From JBDHDH01 sp039591615 (lineage in GTDB: Bacteria; Gemmatimonadota; Gemmatimonadetes; Gemmatimonadales; GWC2-71-9), in contig JBDHDH010000027.1 in the NCBI GenBank assembly GCA_039591615.1, positions 1-64,000 on the forward strand: a DNA stretch of 64,000 bases, given 5' to 3'. The notes beneath the pieces are model-generated. The model was not told the DNA's origin. It saw only the letters and a list, made by a program, of their open reading frames with translations, and searched no databases. Shown here one piece after another: positions 59,712 through 64,000 of the stretch (position 1 is its first letter; each line of letters starts with the position of its first letter). Both the position numbers and the translations under genes were made by a program.

Positions 59712-60590
59712 GTGGCTGCGCCTCGGCAGATGTCGGAACGTGCCCTGAGATCGCTTTCGCCGAAGGATGCCGCGGAGATCCTCGGGATCTCGGTCCGCGA
59801 CGAGGCGCGTGGAAAAAGAATCCTCAGCCTTCCGAATGGCATGGACGAACTCATCGCGGCGCTCGTCTCCCCGGGCCCAAGAAGACATGCGCATCCGGCG
59901 TCGATCCCGCGTCACCGGAATGACTGCCGACGGCACCGGTTGGAAGATCCAACCGCAGAATCGCAACGACCACGCAGCCTGGCTCCTCGTGGTGGCACTT
60001 CCTCGGCAACAGGCGACACGCCTCTTACTTCCTGTCCTGCATGAGCTTAGAGATCTCCACGTTGCCCCGGCACCACTCTCGAGTGTGAACGTCTCCCTCG
60101 CGTTTTCGCGATTCGATGTGGAGACATCCGCTCCAGGCCAGCGGCTTCGTGATAGCAAGAGAGGGTCGTGTCCCCGAGCAGGGTGGCCTCTTGGCCTGCT
60201 CCTGTTCCTCCAGCAAGTTGCCAGGCCGCGCCCCAGCGGGTCGCGTGCTCCTACGCGCCTTCTACCGCCCCGATGGGACGTGTCCCATCTCGACCAACGA
60301 CGGGATCTGGGTCCGGCGCGCCCTCGAGGACCTAGCGCTCACGCTCGGCATCCATGGCCGTCCGGTCAGGAGCTGGGTGGCGAGATGGCCCAACGCGTTC
60401 TCCCGGAATGACCGGGACCTTCGGGTGTCTGCCGAGCGGCTCGCCGGGGCGCTCTGTCACCGCCGACACATTCAACTGGCGGGCTCCGCTTTTTTCGGTG
60501 CCGGGGCGCTGCCGGCGATGGAGTCAGGGCGCCGGGCTGCGCGCCGACTCCTGGGGATCCAGGCGGCGTGTGCTGAATTCGACGAGAGTC
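59712..60590 (+). pseudogene. Degraded coproporphyrinogen/protoporphyrinogen oxidase (cgoX/hemY)
   Basis: Pieces of a HemY/CgoX-type FAD oxidase stand in order in three frames: AEILGISVRDEARGKRILSL with PNGMDELIAALV, then RVTGMTADGTGWKI, LLVVALPRQQATRLLLPV and LSSVNVSLAFSRFDV, then ASGFVIAREGRVPEQGGLLA, SSKLPGRAPAGRVLLRAFYR and IQLAGSAFFGAGALPAMESG with RRAARRLL. The N-terminal FAD-binding GxGxxG part is missing and several frameshifts separate the pieces. It follows the hemD/Q/E remnants in the usual direction of a coproporphyrin-dependent haem cluster. Confidence 0.75.
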
Positions 60591-60635
60591 AGGTGAGACC
60601 TGGCACCCGTGACGCCAGCACCTAACTTTGGGGCC

Positions 60636-61268
60636 ATGTTTCCCAACCTCAGGATCGTCGATCACCCCTTGATCCAGCACAAGCTCACGATTCTCCGTGA
60701 TCGCAATACGGCGACCCGCGATTTCAAGGCCCTCGTCAACGAGATCGCCATGCTCATGGCGTACGAGGCGACGAAGAACCTCCCGCTGGAGACAGTGGAT
60801 GTCGAAACACCCCTGGAAAGGACCAACGGCCGCGCGGTGGCTGGCAAGAAGCTCGCCCTGGTCCCCATTCTCCGAGCGGGACTCGGAATGGTCGAGGGAA
60901 TCACACAGCTGATCCCCAGCGCTCGGGTGGGACATATCGGACTCTATCGCGACCACGATAGCCTCGAGCCGGTGGACTACTACTTCAAGATCCCCGGTGA
61001 GGAGGAGGATCGTATTTTCTTTGTCTTGGATCCGATGCTCGCCACCGGTGGCTCAGCGGTGCAGGCGGTTACCGCCATCAAGAACGCAGGGGCGAAGCAG
61101 ATTCGATTCCTCTGTCTCGTGGCCTCGCCCGAGGGATTGCAACGAATGCTGGATGCCCATCCCGACGTGCCGGTCTATGCTGCTGCCTTGGATCGGCAAC
61201 TCAACGAGGCAGGTTACATCCTGCCTGGGCTCGGTGACGCTGGGGACCGATTGTTCGGCACCCGCTGA
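60636..61268 (+). CDS. upp: Uracil phosphoribosyltransferase
   Basis: 210 residues from ATG 60636 (GTG 60609 is in frame too). Converts uracil and PRPP to UMP in pyrimidine salvage. Signatures: HPLIQHKLTILRDRNTATRD, FKALVNEIAMLMAYEATKNL, VPILRAGLGMVEGITQLIPS, the PRPP loop VLDPMLATGGSAVQAVTAIK, and AALDRQLNEAGYILPGLGDA with GDRLFGT. Full family length. It directly follows the haem pseudogenes. Confidence 0.96.
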   Translation: MFPNLRIVDHPLIQHKLTILRDRNTATRDFKALVNEIAMLMAYEATKNLPLETVDVETPLERTNGRAVAGKKLALVPILRAGLGMVEGITQLIPSARVGHIGLYRDHDSLEPVDYYFKIPGEEEDRIFFVLDPMLATGGSAVQAVTAIKNAGAKQIRFLCLVASPEGLQRMLDAHPDVPVYAAALDRQLNEAGYILPGLGDAGDRLFGTR

Positions 61269-61277
61269 CGGAACGCG

Positions 61278-61445
61278 ATGAGAGAGTACCAAGCAGTTAT
61301 CATCCGGCTGAAGCAGCCATCGCGGGAAGACGAGGAGGCGATCACGGACCTCCTCAACGAACGCGCTCGCGTGGGCTGGACTCTGTGCCGGCTCACCGGG
61401 ATCGAAGGTGGGAGGGTGCTCGTCGTCTTCTCGCGCGAAGCCTAA
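61278..61445 (+). CDS. Small hypothetical protein, 55 residues
   Basis: ATG 61278 starts nine bases after the upp stop. The product reads MREYQAVIIRLKQPSREDEE, AITDLLNERARVGWTLCRLT, GIEGGRVLVVFSREA and stops at 61445. This beta-alpha-beta-beta outline resembles the DUF4177-type small domain. Codon use agrees with neighbours. It probably shares the upp transcript. Confidence 0.7.
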   Translation: MREYQAVIIRLKQPSREDEEAITDLLNERARVGWTLCRLTGIEGGRVLVVFSREA

Positions 61446-61526
61446 ACGGCCCAGCGAAACCCCCGGACTCGCTTCGGACTGCAACCTTTCCCACTCTCCA
61501 AACGTCTCTTATCGAGAGGATGAGCG

Positions 61527-62084
61527 ATGGCGGACGCGTCGCCGGACCGTATTGGGACCCGTCGTGTTTATGCCGGACGGCTGCTCAATGTGGATGTGGA
61601 CACCGTCCATGCGCCCGACGGAACGGATCTGGAGCTCGAGATGGTGCGTCACCCGGGCGCGTGTGCGGTGGTGCCGCTTCTCTCTCCGCCGGAGAACGAG
61701 GATCCGAGCGTCCTGCTGATCGAGCAGTACCGTTACGCAGCCGGTGGAACGATTTGGGAGATACCCGCCGGAGTCCTGCATCCGGGGGAAGAGCCGGAAG
61801 CCTGTGCTCGGCGGGAGCTCGAAGAGGAAACGGGGGCTCGGGCGGGGAAGATCGAGCACCTGACGACGATCCTCACGACGCCAGGGTTCACCGACGAGCG
61901 CATTCATCTCTTTTTGGCGACCGAGATCACCGCCGGGGAACCTCGTCTCGAGGTAGACGAGTTCATCCAAGTGAAGGCATTCACCATCTCCCGGGTGCTC
62001 GAGATGATCCGCGACGGGGAACTCAGAGACGCCAAGTCCATCGTTGGACTTCTGTACGTTGCAGGGTATCGGCTGAATCTCTAG
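61527..62084 (+). CDS. NUDIX hydrolase (ADP-ribose pyrophosphatase-like)
   Basis: 185 residues. The NUDIX box is complete: GVLHPGEEPEACARRELEEE then TGARAG (GX5EX7REUXEEXGU). It is preceded by LLIEQYRYAAGGTIWEIPAG, the sequence typical of ADP-ribose pyrophosphatases (NudF/MutT-like ADPRase), and followed by LTTILTTPGFTDERIHLFLA. It probably hydrolyses ADP-ribose. Independent gene between the small ORF and the ECF sigma factor. Confidence 0.94.
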   Translation: MADASPDRIGTRRVYAGRLLNVDVDTVHAPDGTDLELEMVRHPGACAVVPLLSPPENEDPSVLLIEQYRYAAGGTIWEIPAGVLHPGEEPEACARRELEEETGARAGKIEHLTTILTTPGFTDERIHLFLATEITAGEPRLEVDEFIQVKAFTISRVLEMIRDGELRDAKSIVGLLYVAGYRLNL

Positions 62085-62335
62085 ACAGCCTGTCCTTCGT
62101 GGGGGACACGGAGTGTAACCTTTCGGGGTCGGTCATGAACGGAGTGAGTTTGCCGTATTGTGCTTTGTGACAACCACTTAGCGATTTCTCGCGGAGCGGC
62201 CGTACGGGGTACGGTTCCTGCACCTTCAGTAATTCGACGGGATGGGAGCCGAGTCAACGGAGGGTCTAGCGAAACCTTTTTTGTCTGAGTCGAGGGGCGT
62301 CGCCGGCCTCGGCGGCGTGCCCGGGGAGCATCCAC

Positions 62336-62983
62336 ATGACCGCACCAGCAGTCCAGAGCCCTGGGAGGGCACAGTCCACACCCGTCCGGGTGGCCCGGCC
62401 CAGCCTTCGGGAGCTTCAGGACTCCCAGGTCGTCGCCGCCTACCTTGACGGCACGCGAGAGGCGTTCGGGGAGCTCGTCAACCGTTACCAGAAGCGGTTG
62501 CTGAACTTCGTGTACCGCACCATCGGCGACCGTGAGCGCGCCGAGGACCTCGTACAAGAGGTTTTCATTCGCGTCCACCGTCACCTCCACCGCTTCGACC
62601 AGACCAAGAAGTTCTCGACGTGGATCTATACCATCGCGTCGAACCTGGCGAAGAACGAGCTCCGGAACCGGAGTCGCAGCCCGCTCGTCCTATTTCAGAC
62701 CATCAGGAAGAACTGGGAGGCGGACCACCGGCCGCTTCAGTTCGAGGACCACCACCATCGTCCGGACGATCTATACCGCAAGCGCCATCTGCGGGAGCTT
62801 GTGGAGTGGGCGGTGACGCAGCTACCCGAACATCATCGTACGGTTTTTGTGCTCCGGGAGCTCGAAGGCAAGACCTACGAAGAGATTTCCGAGATCACCG
62901 ATTGCAACCTCGGAACAGTGAAGAGCCGGTTGAATCGAGCGCGCAATCGGTTCGCGCAAGTCATCGCGCCATTGCTGGATTGA
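62336..62983 (+). CDS. ECF-type RNA polymerase sigma factor
   Basis: 215 residues from ATG 62336 with GGGGAG upstream. Region 2 has EAFGELVNRYQKRLLNFVYR, RAEDLVQEVFIRVHRHLHRF and FSTWIYTIASNLAKNELRNR (the -10 recognition helix). Region 4 has LPEHHRTVFVLRELEGKTYE then EISEITDCNLGTVKSRLNRA. This is the RpoE/ECF class. The protein at 63121 has anti-sigma features and lies 137 bases downstream, so the two form a likely regulatory pair. Confidence 0.95.
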   Translation: MTAPAVQSPGRAQSTPVRVARPSLRELQDSQVVAAYLDGTREAFGELVNRYQKRLLNFVYRTIGDRERAEDLVQEVFIRVHRHLHRFDQTKKFSTWIYTIASNLAKNELRNRSRSPLVLFQTIRKNWEADHRPLQFEDHHHRPDDLYRKRHLRELVEWAVTQLPEHHRTVFVLRELEGKTYEEISEITDCNLGTVKSRLNRARNRFAQVIAPLLD

Positions 62984-63120
62984 GCAGTATCACGTAGAAT
63001 GCGCTGAGGGGAGCGGGGGCGTGATAAAGCGAAGCGAAGCGTCCTAGCGAAACAGTCCATTCCCGTTCCCGCTCCCGCCCGGACCGCCTGACCTCCCATC
63101 CCCTGGTCGGTATCAGGGCT

Positions 63121-63633
63121 GTGTCCGAGATCGCTGTCTGGCCAATGCGTTGTCCTGAGTTTCTCACACTGTATTCCGATTATCGCGACGGGGTGATCGT
63201 CGATCTGGGCGTGATGCGCCGTGTGCGGCAGCATTTGGACGAGTGCACCCAGTGCCGCCGGTATGACGCCATCATTCGGCGTGGGGTGGCGACACTGCGT
63301 GGCGCAGAGCTCAAGGGCGTGCCCCGCGCCTCGTGGGGCACGCCCGACGAGGAGATCCTGGAGCCGGCCCCGGCTCGGTCCATGGGGGCGTTGGTGTTGT
63401 TGGCCGCCCTCACGCTCTTGGTGTGGGAGGGACGGGGCACACCGGACGACGGCGACGCGGCGCCAGGCATCCCCAGGACCCCCAGACCCGTTGCGATTGC
63501 CAACCCCGGGGTGCCGTTCGTCCGGTTCGTCGATCATACCACGCCAGAACCGGCGGCCGACCCCGCTCCCGCCCCCGACCAACCCGCCATCAGTCCCGCG
63601 CTCACACTTTATCAGCCAACGCCAGATCGGTAA
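63121..63633 (+). CDS. Putative zinc-finger anti-sigma factor
   Basis: 170 residues (ATG at 63145 would give 162). CPEFLTLYSDYRDGVIVDLG then RQHLDECTQCRRYDA contains HX3CX2C, the zinc anti-sigma (ZAS) motif. A single transmembrane helix follows (MGALVLLAALTLLVWEG), then a proline-rich extracytoplasmic tail. Such proteins hold the cognate ECF factor inactive until an envelope signal. It lies directly downstream of the ECF gene at 62336. The tail has no recognised sensor domain. Confidence 0.82.
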   Translation: MSEIAVWPMRCPEFLTLYSDYRDGVIVDLGVMRRVRQHLDECTQCRRYDAIIRRGVATLRGAELKGVPRASWGTPDEEILEPAPARSMGALVLLAALTLLVWEGRGTPDDGDAAPGIPRTPRPVAIANPGVPFVRFVDHTTPEPAADPAPAPDQPAISPALTLYQPTPDR

Positions 63634-63645
63634 CTTCCGCCCTAT

Positions 63646-64000
63646 ATGGCGGGGCGCCTCGAGTTCGACGCTGCGTATCGTGCGATTAGGCGGGGTGAGC
63701 TGGCACCGGTCTATTATCTGACCGGTCCGGAAGACGTCCTCAAGGACGAGCTCGTGACCCTGATCCGCGAAGAGGTCCTCGATCCCGCAACGCGTGACTT
63801 CAACGTCGACGTTCGCGCTGCTGCCGACCTCGATGGCGAGAGGTTCCACGCGCTCGTGGAGACACCGCCGATGCTCGCCGAGCGGCGTGTGGTCGTGGTG
63901 CGTAACGTCGAGCAGTGGCGCAAGAATGCAAGAGTGTGGAGCGTTTTGGATCGCTACCTCGCCAATCCCTCGGCGAGCACAATCCTCGTCTTGGTGCTCG
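63646..64000 (+). CDS. holA: DNA polymerase III subunit delta (HolA), truncated by window edge
   Basis: The first 118 residues of the clamp-loader subunit delta. FDAAYRAIRRGELAPVYYLT (with the following GPE) and LIREEVLDPATRDFNVDVRA, AADLDGERFHALVETPPMLA and ERRVVVVRNVEQWRK are typical of the HolA N-terminal domain, which sits beside the Walker-like segment in this subunit. The gene begins 12 bases after the anti-sigma stop and runs out of the window. Confidence 0.92.
   Translation, partial: MAGRLEFDAAYRAIRRGELAPVYYLTGPEDVLKDELVTLIREEVLDPATRDFNVDVRAAADLDGERFHALVETPPMLAERRVVVVRNVEQWRKNARVWSVLDRYLANPSASTILVLVL

Noticed and set aside
62105..62160. An ECF-type autoregulatory promoter before the sigma factor gene
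   Set aside because: A TGTAACC -35-like motif is present, but no CGTC/CGTA element stands at the needed distance.

Overview
The window is a GC-rich piece of a diderm, flagellated bacterial chromosome. Outer-membrane barrels, a TolC-type channel, LepB, many lipoprotein signal peptides, MqnD (futalosine menaquinone route), NDH-2, several HD-GYP and receiver proteins and zf-HC2/ECF regulation are all present. The style of the genes resembles Gemmatimonadota, but this is inference from protein style and no 16S rRNA is present. Genes are densely packed, with many ATGA/GTGA overlaps and frequent GTG or TTG starts.

Layout. 0-3.6 kb holds the end of a flagellar operon (a FlhG-like ATPase that has lost its P-loop lysine, then FliA running off the left edge), an NtrC-type activator, and a FlgM-like anti-sigma-28 gene behind two sequences that match sigma-28 promoters. 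3.7-12 kb is a co-directional signalling and pilus module: a large hybrid kinase, a PilB/GspE-type ATPase with a fused receiver, a membrane protein, a pseudopilin, an HD-GYP response regulator and a histidine kinase without an ATPase domain. 12-20 kb holds an outer-membrane protein, a tripartite RND efflux operon (RND gene broken by a small deletion, lipoprotein adaptor, TolC fused to a periplasmic-binding domain) and a channel-like protein lacking its filter. 20-25 kb holds a deaminase, a YbjQ-like protein, a BamA/Omp85-like protein, a cassette of inverted heptamer arrays around a broken four-helix-bundle gene, and glnA. 25-35 kb holds mqnD, a second HD-GYP regulator, a second pseudopilin, TPR, AraC-, MerR- and receiver-type regulators. 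35-41 kb holds LemA, an M48 protease, a PlsB-like acyltransferase, YhaM-like, archease and RtcB. 41-50 kb holds hypothetical proteins, a substrate-binding lipoprotein coupled to a chemoreceptor, an H1-tailed protein, Lrp, LepB and a TolB-like lipoprotein. 50-58 kb has a sigma-54 promoter and its gene, an outer-membrane protein, PruA, a VOC protein, a haem-motif porin with a cytochrome-like partner, and NDH-2. 58-64 kb has tRNA-Phe embedded in a reading frame, a decayed haem-biosynthesis cluster, upp, a NUDIX hydrolase, an ECF sigma factor, its likely anti-sigma factor and the start of holA.

Two themes cut across the window. First, several loci show internal deletions (RND pump, ion channel, four-helix-bundle gene, the hemD/hemQ/hemE/cgoX block), which suggests gene erosion or, less likely for the large losses, assembly error. 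Second, 7-bp tandem repeats lie at gene edges and supply stop codons, start codons and even a signal peptide; one pair is arranged as inverted arrays around a four-helix-bundle gene. The second theme is the best candidate here for an undescribed element.
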